Below, piece by piece: positions 53,250 to 64,000 of a stretch of 64,000 nucleotides of DNA. Below the pieces are notes generated by a model. It saw nothing but the letters and a program-made list of their open reading frames with translations, searched no databases and was not told the DNA's origin. A program made the position numbers and the translations under genes. The stretch is taken from contig JAZHRO010000003.1 of NCBI GenBank assembly GCA_037157565.1, forward strand, positions 64,916,501-64,980,500, read 5' to 3'. Every line of letters starts with the position of its first letter. The stretch's first letter is position 1. The stretch is from Thalassia testudinum (taxonomy: Eukaryota > Streptophyta > Magnoliopsida > Alismatales > Hydrocharitaceae).

Positions 53250-55081
53250 ATTAGAATGTTTAGAGTAGTCCACTTGCCAGGCAAGGAAAAAGATCAACCA
53301 TTTATGAAATATTTTCACAGAAGATTGTGATAGAAAAGGGCATTACAAAAAAAATGTGGCTATGCAAGGATTGTAACCATAAATATAAGATAATTCCTAG
53401 TAGGATAACCTCATATTCGATGCGCCATCAAACCAAAGAATGTCCTGGTAGACTAAATGTTGATAAGAAACAAAAGAGTTTGTCATTCAATCCTCCGTCA
53501 TCAGAAAATGACTACTTAAGCACCCTTTCTATGTTATCTTCTAAGTTTGATCAATTGAAGGCTTGAGAACTTGTTTCAAAGTGGCTAATAGTGCACGAAC
53601 ATGCATTTAGCACTATTGAAGACTTTTTCTTCAATACTATGTTGAAGTACTTCAATTGTAATTATGTAAAAGTTTCAAGATCCACAATCACAAATGATTG
53701 CATGAAAATTGTTTCATTTGAGAAGGATAATTTGAAGAAGTGTCTTTTGGAAGTTGCAATGATTAGTCTCACATCTGATACTTGGATATCAAATCAAACA
53801 AGAGGATATATATGTTTAACTGCCATTACATTGATTCAAATTGGAAGTTGAAAAAATGCATTCTCAATTTTTGTGAACTAGATCCACCACACACTGGGAT
53901 TGTGATTGCAGATGCTATACTAAGTTATCTAGTTGAGTGGTGTGTTGACAGTAAAGTAATTAGCATGACTCTAGACAATGCTAGTAGTAATGATGTGGTG
54001 GTGAGAACAATGATGGATACTTTTAGTGGGCAAGGGTGCTTATTTTCCAATGGAAAGCTTTTTCATGTGAGGTGTTGTGCTCACATTTTAAATCTTGTGG
54101 TTCAAGATGGCCTTCTTGCTATTCAAGCTTGCATTTCCAACATTAGAGAAAGCGTGAAGTACATGAAGAAAAGTCCAGCACGTTTGAAAAAGTTTGAAGA
54201 CATTGCTAGACAATTGAACATCCCAACTTCCAAAGGCTTGTCCATGGATGTTCCCACTCGTTGGAATTCCACCTTTTTCATGTTGGATTCTACAATTTTT
54301 AATAAAATTATTTTTCAAAATTATCCCAGAAGAGATGACAATTACAAATGGTTACCTTCTGAGGAGGAATGGGAGAAAGTAGAAAAAATTCATCCTATAT
54401 TAAAGCAAATTTTTGAAGTTACATTAGTCTTTTCTGTCACTTCATTTCCAACATCGAACTTGTTTCTTTCTAAAATATGGAAAGTTGCAGACATTTTGAA
54501 TGAAAAAGTTCTATCAGATGATGAGTTCATAAAAGAAATGACCATTTCAATGAAAAAAGAGTTTGACAAATATTGGAAAAATTACAGTTTGCTAATGTCT
54601 ATTGCTACTATTCTTGATCCTGGATATATTTAAGTCCATTGAGTTCATATTTGAGAGGGTTTATGATTTCATGGATGCTCAGGATCAATTGACAAAGTTG
54701 AAAAATGATTTGTCTAGCATTTCCTAGTATTACACAAGGAAGGTTGGTGCTCGAAATTAAGTAGAAAAACATTCACATAAATGTAAGGAACCTCTTGATG
54801 ATTTGTCAAGTGAAGCTGAGTTAGACAAATACTTGGATGATGTTGAAAGTGAGCCACCTGAAAGATCAGATTTGGATAGATATTTGGAAGAATCCACATT
54901 AAGATCTAGAAAAGGAGATCCTTCTTTTGATATGTTGGACTGGTGGAACTCAATTTCCTTAAAGTTTCCAATTCTCTCAGTTAAGACTAGAGATATATTG
55001 TCCATCCCAATCACTTTTGTTGCTTCAAAATCATCATTTAGTGCAAGAGGAAGAGTTCTTACAGATTATAGAATTCTCTAG
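53250..55081 (+). pseudogene. hAT transposase, frameshifted but with all domains
   Basis: Would excise and insert the hAT. Open pieces 53327-53566, 53591-53851, 53782-54633 and 54803-55081. First is a BED-type zinc finger (WLCKDCNHKY with C-x2-C, then RHQTKEC). Next is the start of the RNase-H-like core (MISLTSDTWIS, first catalytic Asp). After a frameshift near 53850 come ISMTLDNASSNDVVV (second acidic site), HVRCCAHILNLVVQDGL and PTRWNSTFFMLD. After a stop near 54634 comes the C-terminal dimerisation domain with DWWNSISLKFPIL, RDILSIPITFVASKSSFSA and GRVLTDYRIL. Few lesions for this much sequence suggest moderately recent decay. Type resembles plant zinc-finger BED hAT proteins such as the DAYSLEEPER and RICESLEEPER group. 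Confidence 0.88.
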
Positions 55082-57823
55082 CACCAAAGACTATAGAAGG
55101 TTTAGTATGTGCATCTGATTGGATTCGAGCTAGTATTAACATTTCACATGTAAGAAAGTTAAACTTGAAAGTCATTCTTTGATATTTTTCTTTAACTATA
55201 CACATATGTCTTTATATGTTGTGACTTTTTTTCTAATGTAAAGTCTTATAGAATAACAACTTTGAAGATGAATGTCTTAAAGTAGGGATTCCAGATTAGG
55301 GAAAGTTACCCATAAGCGAAGGTTTGTATTTAATTTAATTTCTTTTTGTGTAGGCAAAGTCTTACATTATTCTTCATTGACGACTCTTTTAGCTTTTTTT
55401 TTTATTTTCATTCTTTAGGAGAATGGCGAACGAGTGCTTGTTGAAAACTTGAAAGCAAACTTCTTTTTTTGGCATTGTATTTGACATTCTAATTAGAATT
55501 TAGAACTTTAAACATGTAGTGCTTTATTTTATGTTGAATCATGTAAACATTTGGTAATGACATGCTATCTTTTTTAGTTGTCATTTTTTTCTTGCTCTAG
55601 CACTAGATGCCATTTTCTTATGATGTAAGTTGCATTAGAGATTTTTCAAGTTTTGAAGGCTGCACCATTCTTCATGTAATCTACCTGTGCTAACAGGATT
55701 ACCGAATCCTTAAGACTTTTCAAGTTTTGAAGGCTACATCAGGACAAAAACTTCAAGCACTTTCTTTATCAGGTATCCAATCCTTAGTGAGGTTACTTGT
55801 GTATGTACATGCTCTGATCAAAGGTAACCTTCTCACACACTTTCAATTACAAAGTCGACCCAGTTAATTATACTTCAAGATTTTCCGTAGTGAAATCTTC
55901 CTCCTTTCGAATAATATTCTAATATTAACATTAGCCCAACAGATAAGTCCAAATTGGTTCCATTGTAGGTCCAAAAGAAGCTTGATCTGGACCCTGTTGT
56001 TCATCTGATCAAAAGAAGCCATGAATATTCATTCAAAGGTTTGAAAGAAAAGATGAAAGTCATGTTTTTGTGTTGTGTCTGGTTTAAAAGTGTATCCCAT
56101 TTGATTACCTACAAAAATCTACCATCATCTTTATCCTTTTTTGTGTATCAGACTTCTACCATTTTCCATGATTTGTAATGGTTTTATGATTTCTTCATGA
56201 AAGCATCACAGATTTTCTTTGCAGAAGTAATTCATTTCAATTTTCCAACTAAGAAATGGTGATTAATTTCATTTATGGTGTCTTTGTTATTCCACCCAAA
56301 ATATGACACCTTTACTAATTGCAGTAACTTTAACATGATCCATGAATCAATGTATTGTATTGGGAAAATAGTGGGCATTAAAAAAAGTGGCTTATTTCTC
56401 TACATATTGTTGCCTTGATAGGTGAGGTCACCCTTGACAATATAAATATTTGTAGGGCATCTCTTCATCTGAATCTCTATTCTTGAACTATAGTGGATAT
56501 AAGTTCATTCATGGAAGGGAAAAAGAGTTACTAATAAGGATTTAGGAAAAGTGAAGAAATATACGCAAGCCTCAAGAGTTAGTAAAAAGGATTTAGGAAA
56601 TATAGGCAATCACCTAGTTCACTATGTATTGGGCTATATAATTTGCTTGAGCAAAATCTGGACACAACATGCAATTTCTCTTTTATTCACCAATTTGGAG
56701 AATTTTGGTTTTTGGATGCTATCCTTTATGGTGCTTAGTCGGTGATTTCTGCCCTACATAAAGTGTTTTAAGAGCATTGTTCTATGTTGTCTATCCGTTG
56801 CAATGTTCACTGACTCAGCAACCACATACTAAAGTTTCAACTAATTCAAAACTTAAAGATTTTTCCATTTAGAGGAGACAAATTGAATGATTGGATTCCT
56901 ATTATAAGTTATACTGTTAGTCTATTACTGAGTTTCATTTAGTTGTGAGAGACATCAGCTTGTATACTGTCTACTTATGACTTTCTTGTGCTTTTGTTTA
57001 TAGGTTATTCTAGAAAATGAATGATCTGTTTGCATAGAAAGATTTGAGGATTAGCATGTTTGACTAGAAGAGGCAGAAAAGTGGGTGTTAAGTCCTACCT
57101 TGCACTTAAGGAATGCATTAGAGCACTTGACAATGATCAGAGAAGGGCAACAAACCTATAGTATTGATGCTCTATGCCATCAATTGTTGATCTTTGGTAG
57201 TAACTAGATAATTCCCAACAAGGTGGATAGGTTATCTCTGGTAGGTATCAAATAGCTCACTACCAATTCTCCAAGCAAATCCCCTAGTTACTCTTCTATT
57301 TCTTCCTGCCTTTGAAGTTGTGATGAAATATATTCTTATATGCATTCTTTATCTTCATAGTAGCTTATGTAGCAAGATTGTGCTGCCTTGTACAAATCGG
57401 AAGCCAACTACCTTGTAATGAATTTCTATTTTCACCACCTACTATTGTATCTGATTTTCTCTTAGAATTAAACATTTATACTTATATGCAAGTCTATCTT
57501 ATATACTAAAATAAGGTGCTGGATGCCTTTAAATTTGATCAAATGCAAGTGTAGAATTGGAGACAAGAAATAGGCCACCATTGAGATCATGTTCATTTAA
57601 GTGGAATTCTATCCCTAGGTCAAAACATCGGACATTGAACTTATCGAAGTTAATGCAACCCAATGATTTGTCTGATTTCCATGGTGCCAATAAATAGGAA
57701 TTCTACTCTAGATTGGTAGGAACTTCAGCTTGTCGATTCCTATCTCCTTTCTCCACCATGCCAAACTAAGAAGGAAGATCATATTTTTGGGCAAAATATC
57801 CTTTTTTTTAGTACTTTCAATTA
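55082..57823. other. hAT 3' interior, no gene recognised
   Basis: 2.7 kb of AT-rich sequence. The only frame over 60 codons (56551-56745) has no recognisable motif. The stretch 55618-55760 contains two similar copies of TTTTCAAGTTTTGAAGGCT. Confidence 0.5.
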
Positions 57824-58100
57824 AAGATTATTATCGGACGAACTATTATCGAATGAACTGTTAACAAACATACTATTATCGAGCATATTATCGAACTTAA
57901 TCAAACATGTTCAATCAAACAAAGCAAATGAACTAATAACGAATCAAACTCGAATGTTCGATTTCGTAATCGAACTGAACTCGAACATTCGTAATCGAAC
58001 ATTTAACGAACTCGAACCAAACTTGAACATTGAATATTTTATCAAACTTGAACTTGAACATACCTATGTTCGAGTTCACTCAATTCTATTAGCACCCCTA
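57824..58100 (+). repeat. Right terminal and subterminal repeats of the hAT
   Basis: Seven CGAAC and two GTTCG words in about 240 bp, ending in the terminal inverted repeat. Mostly the complement of the left-end motif, giving mirror symmetry. Confidence 0.65.
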
Positions 58101-58108
58101 GTCTCAAC
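58101..58108. repeat. Right target duplication of the hAT (GTCTCAAC)
   Basis: Partner of CTCTCAAC at 46310-46317. Confidence 0.8.
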
Positions 58109-58394
58109 CTTCAATCAGATATCGATTTGAATTCGCAAATTAGGAAACTTTCCTCTAAATGATAATTACTAAGAAAATAAGGCAGATAAATCCTAATCAA
58201 TTTGTTTCCTTTTCTCTTTCCCAAAAGATTAGGAGATTGATTGGGGAAGTGGAGAAATTTACCTACCCCAAGAGTGGTTGATTTGCGCGGAAGATCTCTT
58301 CGAAATGTACCTCGTGAAATCACAAGCAAAGCAAATAGGACAAGTTAGTGCTCAAAAAAGAACCAAGATAAGATTAATAGTGAATTGCGTGTTG
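58109..58394 (-). other. Leader of B next to the primer site
   Basis: Non-coding, AT-rich. The rest of the leader is at 45344-46317. No gene seen. Confidence 0.6.
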
Positions 58395-58412
58395 CTCCTC
58401 AGCAACGGCACA
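58395..58412 (-). other. Primer binding site of B
   Basis: Minus strand TGTGCCGTTGCTGAGGAG; matches the tRNA-Asp-type site except for three or four positions. Followed by the AGCAAC arm of the primer-site hairpin. Confidence 0.75.
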
Positions 58413-58416
58413 AAAA

Positions 58417-61094
58417 TGTTGTAACAATTTCATCAAGTATTAAGAAATATGTGTCATAGTATAATTGACAAAATCTCACAACAAACATTTAAATTTATAA
58501 GCTCAGAATCTAAAAGGTGTTTGAGATCATTCGCAGGGAGCAAATATGGAACTCACACATTAATCATCATTTAAAATAGATGAGCACAATTAATTGATCA
58601 CAATAACAAATATTCAATAAATAAAAGTGATCAAATTGATATTCAATGTAATCTAATATCTCAGAAGATCATGGAATCAAAAAGGAAAGAATAAAAATAA
58701 TGGTGATTTGAATCACCACTTATTCTCTTTAATTAAGCATGTATTCAATTACTCAAATTATTCAACAGTGCTCATAATAATCCTCATTCAGACATCAGGA
58801 GTATAGCATCAGACAACCTAAGTGTCAATAGAACATAGTGCCTCACAAAAGGCACACAAGCACAAGGCATTCTTCAAAGAGCCTTCTTCTCTAAAGCCTT
58901 CTCAAGCCTTTCCTTCAAGCTTGTAAAGACCAAGGCTTCTCTCACAAGAACACGACTAACACTTAGCCATTCTTCTAACACAAGGCCAATTCCTTAGAGA
59001 GCAAAACCCTCCCCCCTCTCTCTCAGAAGTCTCTCCTCTCTTCTCTCTCAAACCCAAGTACTCGATCAGGTATACGGGTATGCATAGTAACCTGGTAATC
59101 AGGCATGAACAAGGACCAAGCCTGCGGGCATGTGTCACAGGCGAGGAGTGGATAGGTATAAGTGAAGCAGGGTCCCAACCCCCGTGTGATTGGGCAACGA
59201 AGCTAAGGCACGAATTCGTCTTATAAGCTAAGGCAATTCACATATGATGTGGGACTATCCTACTTATTTCTTCCTTCACGCACAGCAGCAAGTGATGCTG
59301 CCTAATTGATGCAGCTACTGAGGTTGGAGTCTTCTATTGAGGACCTGGGAAGGGTCCTGGAGCTAGGCCGTAGTGTCTGAAGGTAGTAGTAGGGTCAAAG
59401 CTGCTCGGAGCACGATGGTCGTGGTCAGGGAAGGCAGTGGCAATAGCGGTGAATGGAGAATACCTAAAAGAAGAAATAAAGCCTCACGTCCATGTCAAAA
59501 ACATTCAAGAGCTTCGCCTGAGGACGACAAAGGCGATGGCGGAGTCCTCATAGCGTGGGAGTGGGTGTGAAGGACAAGAAAACTTAATGAAGGTGTTTGA
59601 AGGTTGGTGTGTTCAGTGGGTCTTTGGAGTGGGAGGAACATGAAATAAGAAGAGGGGTTTTGTCCACAGAGGTGTGGTGGAGCTTTTAGAGGTGGTTGCG
59701 TGAAGTTTGGTGGTCTGTGGTGGTGTGGGGGCCTCACCAGAGTTCGGCTGGAGCAGAGGAAGACAGTGCGATGGAGGTTGTGTTGTTGGTCGAAATAGGG
59801 AAAGAAAGGGATAGGGAGATTAGTAGGAGAAGAGGGAGAAGTTTGACTTAACTAAAGGACGAAGAGGAAGAAGATTCCCACACAGGTATGATGGTCGGAT
59901 GTGGAGAAGATGAACACTCCATTGTGGGAGGGTAGCAACGACAATGAGGCAGGTGGCTTCTGCTGTGGCTGGCAAGGAGTGGAGAAGGTGAGGAAGAAGG
60001 AAGGCCGCTTGACTTGTCAGTCTAGTGGTCAAAAGAAGGAAGTCAAGGATGGTCAATGGAGCTTGGTCGGAGATGGCCAGGGAAGGAGTTGAAGAGGATT
60101 TTGGGGCCTAAACCTTGCTAAGGAACTAGGCTTTGCAATGAGGAAGTTTTTATAGAGATTCTGAGCAAGTTCTAAACAGGAAACAAGCCTAAATTGGCTT
60201 GTTCTTGAAGCACAAGAGTCCCACGAATCTCATGGGTTCGCTAGGGCAAATACGGATGATTTGGATTTTGAAATTGGTCCCAATCAATTCTTCATGGTGT
60301 GAACATCAATCCCACCAAATTTGGTGGGATTTGATGATGATTCGAGTAGGATTAGGGTTGGAAAAAAGGCTGTCTGGGGGTCGATTGATCTCCAATGGCA
60401 GCAGGGACTGATTTGTAAAGAAGATGACAAACTTAGGGGGGTATTTATAAGGATTTCAAAAGCTGAGGGGCTAATTGAGAGAGAAAGAGTATGACTAGAC
60501 TAAAATGCAAACTATGCCAAGATGAACTTTGATTGGGTCCAAATTTTGGTACAAACCTAATTTGGATCCAAGTAATTTGATGGTGAAGTTGGATTTTAAT
60601 TTTGATCAAGTTTGACTATGCAATTTATGCAGAAACCTAAATTAGGGCAGAATTGTATCTATGACTATTTAAGGTCAAAATAGGTTCCAAAGGTCAAATC
60701 AAGGATACCAAACCACATGTAGTATTTTTCTATGAATTTTAGGAGATTTAGATGAATTTTATCCTGACCAAAACCTCTGTAATTTAAGTAGGTCTAAAAT
60801 TAGGGTTTTGGGTACTGTATTGGTTCTCGAAATACACGAAACCCCATTTCTGTCTGCATGGACCCTCTTACTAGACTTTAATGCTCATTGGACCTTAGAT
60901 TAACCTTTGGGATGCCCCATGATTATTCAGCATTCACGATATGATGTTAAAACTGCAAAATGGCCCTGATTTAATGTATTCCTCTCAGAATGGATGTGTA
61001 GGAAATTACGACTCCCAGGTGATTATGTAGGAGCATTTGTCACTTGATTCTGATTAATTAAAGCTAGTTATTGCTCATGATGATGTTATCATCA
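58417..61094 (-). repeat. 5' LTR of B (2678 bp)
   Basis: Minus strand starts TGATGAT at 61094 and ends GTTACAACA at 58417. TATA at 60146-60155 (minus). A hairpin at 60216-60236 (CCCACGA / TCATGGG) lies about 65-80 bp upstream of it. It preserves the empty site of S at about 60428. No genes. Confidence 0.88.
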
Positions 61095-61194
61095 GGGATG
61101 CAAGTAGGGTGAACCCTTCCTTTGAGGCAATATAAATGTCGTGCCTCTTAACTACCCTTCTGTTCCTTTAAGAGGTGTTGCTCATCGCGAAACA
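61095..61194 (-). other. Continuation of E after B, with a degraded primer site
   Basis: Starts with the right copy of the GGGAT duplication (61095-61099). GGTGTTGCTCATCGCG near 61175-61190 looks like a decayed tRNA-Asp-type primer site on the minus strand (GAGCAACACC). This fits a position just inside a 5' LTR. Confidence 0.5.
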
Positions 61195-62497
61195 TGTTAA
61201 AGATTATTTCTATAGTTGTAGTGCAAATCACGTCGAAATAAATAAATTTATAAATATTTTGGTAACTACCAAGTCATTCGCAGGGAGGCAAAACATGATT
61301 TTTAAAGCTCTTCATATTAACTAATCTATCCTAATGCAACATATAAATAAAGACTAGATATTCGGAGAATTAGATTTCTATTATTATTTTCAAATAGTTC
61401 TAAACTAGGAATCTAAGCAAATATGTTAAAGAATAGAGAGAGAGAAAAGTAGATGAAGGACGACATCACTTGTGGGATGCTTGTGCAAAGGACGGCAGCA
61501 CTGCTCATGATCATGATTGCGCCGCACCACTCTTGCTTCATGTGCGCATGCAAGTTTATTTGATCTTAGCCATCCGATCGTGAGATCAAGCGGCATACGT
61601 CCCATGCCACACCACCTCTATCCCACATACAACGAGGCATTGGTTCAGGCGTTCAATCACATGTGCATTCGTGCCGCCTCATTCAATCTACCTCCGCATG
61701 CCATGCAGTCACGTCCTCGCTGCTCAATCTGATCCAATAGCTTGATTTTGTGCGAGCGCCACTGCCTCCTCAATTTCATGCTGAGCATGATTCGAACGCG
61801 TTTTGCTCAAGTGCGTGCGGAAGAGCTAACCAACGTGTTGTGCATGCATTTGTGTTGCATTTTTTATTTTGCATGCGATTGCTCTCAACTGTTGGATGAA
61901 AATCCAATGACTGAGATAAACTCTTGGTTGCTAAATGCACGTTGAGACGGGCAACGTGGCCTTTTTGTGGCCATTGGATGACGATCGAATAGCCCACCTT
62001 TGTCCTTTAGTAGTTGGGGCACGGTGATGGTCTACTGGGATGGTGCCATGTGGCACCATCCTGACCGTTCATCTTCTCTCCTTTATAGTTGATGTTATAA
62101 GGCTCCGATTGAGCCGATTTTTACATCGTTGAGCCAAATCCATCCATGCAGTCAGATTTGACATTTGATGCTTGGATCATTGCTATTTTGCTCCTTGGTC
62201 TCTGATCTTCTATGGGTTGTATTTAATGCTATGGATGTCTAATCAAGACAATTTTGAAAGCTTTGCACTCCCATCGTCATCTTAGTCAGATCTGTACTGT
62301 CTGATCTATCATCTATGACCTCGAATCATCTACAATTAATAATATCTCTCTTTTAGAGCATAAAACAGCATTATTATTTATAAAGCTAACTAATCATCTA
62401 TGATGCAAATTATGATGCTGATGCATGCATTGTCCTTAAGTTAAGCTAAAATCTAACTTAATTTGGTAGATTAGGTCCTATGATTGCCGTGTAATCA
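61195..62497 (-). repeat. LTR of element F (1303 bp)
   Basis: Minus strand starts TGATT at 62497, with inverted repeat TGATT / AATCA, and ends at TGTTAAAG (61195). A polypurine tract follows on the right (minus GATTCAAGCATGAGGGTG), so it is the 3' LTR of an element extending out of the window. It may also serve as the 5' LTR of E if the two share it in tandem. TATA at 62081-62088 (minus). No genes; the frames at 61517-61997 lack any domain. Confidence 0.6.
62038..62061. promoter_or_regulatory. 24-bp palindrome at the predicted transcript start of F
   Basis: GGATGGTGCCA / TGGCACCATCC around TG, 11 bp perfect. It lies 20-43 bp downstream of the TATA box on the minus strand. Confidence 0.6.
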
Positions 62498-64000
62498 CAC
62501 CCTCATGCTTGAATCATGTTAGTCCCTAGCAAATGCAAGACTAAATTTAAAGTGGTCCTAAATGACTAATTTCTTTCAAGAGTTCGACTAGAGATATATT
62601 TCTTTTGGTTCATCCAAAACTTTAGAAATTTAGATAGTCATGAAAGTGTTGTGTTGTAGCCTATGCAACGGATCCAAGTGAAAAATCAATCCACATCTAA
62701 AGCTCGTATTTGACCCTTAGTAAAATTCTATTCGGATAGGCAAACTTCTTTCCTTGGGGTTATAAAATAATCTGTGATTTTAGCCCCTGATTTTGACTTA
62801 GGTAAAAGATATCTGAGTTGAGTGGGTTTGTATTTGGTGGCTTATACTCCTCTGGTGCTACACATAGACTAGTACTACAGAACCTAGATTTCCAGACTTA
62901 TTAAATAATTCAACACAAAGAGAGGCAGAGAAACTGTGCTCTCTTTAGTTCCTTTGCACTCATTCTCTCTTTCTTTTTCTTTCTTCTTTTTCTTGTCTCT
63001 TTTTCTTCTCTTTTCTTTTCTTTTTCTTTTAGAGCTCACAATCTCACCAGATTTGTCAATATATTTGATGGCCTTTCATGGCATTAACACTTTGATTAAG
63101 TTCTGATAATCCAATGACTAGGTTAGAATTCCTCAGTCCATATTAAGCGGTCAGAAATACAGAAAAGTAGGTCAAGGCTGTATTTGGTGGATTGTAAAGG
63201 GAATGGGTATTGTTGCCTCAATGTACTTGACATGAAGTAAACACAACACAATGAACACACACTTTTTTTCTACTTTTCTCTTTCTTCTTTTTTTCTCTTT
63301 TTTTTCTTTCTTTTTCTTTTTTCTTTTTTCTTATATATATATATATATTTCTACCAACGCAATGTCCTCAAGCACCCATGCACATTTTTCTTCATGAGGC
63401 ATTATTCGAAATTGGGGTGTTCAAGCAGATATCGGGTGGCTTATTTGATGGAAGTGCCTACTCTCGGCATCGAGAAAGGAATGGATGGGACAACATATTT
63501 CTGACCTTGATATTAATACCCTCCTTCAGCCGAGGATTCCGTAAAGGACGGTCATAACCATCCACCTTAGTCCTAGTTTTATTAGAACCTGCTCTCTACG
63601 TATTACCCTTATTTGGTTGCTCTCCCAAAAATTCACACAAAGAATTTATATGCAGGAACGGAGAGCGAAAACTATACCTAACTCCAAGTATCATTATCCA
63701 ATTACCTAGAAACTCAGATTCCTTATACTAACCTTAGAGCACCAGTAAACTTTCTACTCTCACCTCGCACTTATTTGGTGGATCTACTAGAAGATGGTTT
63801 GCCTGACTCCTTAATTACTATCCAAGGGTTTAGCAGATGAAGCATTGCTTCTTCTCAACAAACTAAAGATGTCTATCGGTCTTCACAGAGGATCCATTGT
63901 AAATTTTACATGTAAGTGTGAAATTGTACTAGATTCTAAATTCAAGAATCAACTTAAGAATAAATCCCTAATAAAACCTTGATAAAAATATTTTATGCAT
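62498..64000 (-). mobile_element. Element F internal tail (runs out of the window)
   Basis: Begins with a polypurine tract (62498-62520) and AGGGACTAACATG as in the other elements. GAGGACATTGCG at about 63360-63380 (minus) marks the internal polypurine region. A T/C-rich tract lies at 62940-63350 with a short TA run at 63333-63350. No coding region is recognised. Confidence 0.55.

Larger units (their letters stand above)
46318..58100 (+). mobile_element. hAT DNA transposon (11.8 kb including a nested copia element)
   Basis: Terminal inverted repeats: left TAGGGTTGCTAATCGAATTG, right in reverse TAGGGGTGCTAATAGAATTG. 8-bp target duplication. Transposase remnant at 53250-55081. The gag-only copia at 47856-52508 is inserted in it; the hAT itself would be about 7.1 kb. 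It is inserted in the leader of B. Confidence 0.9.
31508..61094 (-). mobile_element. Element B: non-autonomous LTR retrotransposon, expanded by nested insertions
   Basis: 5' LTR 61094-58417, primer site 58412-58395, leader split by a hAT, ORF-X remnant split by a LINE, structured tail, polypurine tract, 3' LTR 36874-31508 split by solo LTR S. A perfect 5-bp target duplication flanks the whole. Without insertions it would be about 9.9 kb, the size of A. No gag-pol is seen. Confidence 0.88.

Noticed and set aside
61517..61997. Overlapping 60-70-residue frames in the LTR of F
   Set aside because: No domain, both strands equally open, within an LTR.

Overview
The window looks like intergenic heterochromatin from a flowering plant. 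I found no rRNA, tRNA or intact host gene. It is almost wholly retrotransposons and transposons nested inside one another: Athila-type Ty3/gypsy, several gag-pol-less LTR elements, a gag-only Ty1/copia element, an L1-type LINE and a hAT transposon. Sequence alone does not let me name the species.

Layout, with element names used throughout. C (+): 3' end of an LTR element, 1-3750, inserted in an older element D whose ORF fragment lies at 3751-4415. G (-): Athila-like gypsy with decayed gag, protease, RT, RNase H and integrase; internal region 4416-12258, 5' LTR 12259-13029 continued at 22936-24878. A (+): complete non-autonomous element, 13030-22930, inserted in G's 5' LTR (target duplication TCAAG/TCAGG). 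E' and E (-): a 1-kb internal fragment 24879-25910, a truncated LTR 25911-27741, then an internal region 27742-31507. B (-): complete non-autonomous element 31508-61094 (target duplication GGGAT) inserted in E; E appears to resume at 61095-61194. Inside B are a solo LTR S (33503-36203, duplication ATGAC), a LINE (38558-43658, 12-bp duplication) and a hAT (46318-58100, 8-bp duplication). The hAT in turn holds a gag-only copia element (47856-52508). F (-): LTR 61195-62497 and internal tail to the window end.

How the parts relate: A, B, S and G have LTRs of about 2.7 kb. Where the parts survive, the group shares a tRNA-Asp-type primer site, a conserved leader block before the first ORF, and a structured 3' region. 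G carries the enzymes. A, B and D instead carry an acidic protein ORF that I do not recognise (ORF-X), conserved across all three copies with silent changes prominent in the stretch I compared. E carries a second unrelated acidic ORF (ORF-Y). The simplest reading is a family of parasites mobilised by an Athila-like helper.

The most interesting material is ORF-X and a set of short inverted repeats at fixed positions (LTR start, about 80 bp upstream of TATA, after the ORF, around repeated motifs). Their arms differ between elements but keep pairing, and a copy of the polypurine tract lies 1.2-1.4 kb inside the 3' LTR. All coordinates and alignments were read by eye; no database or folding search was run.
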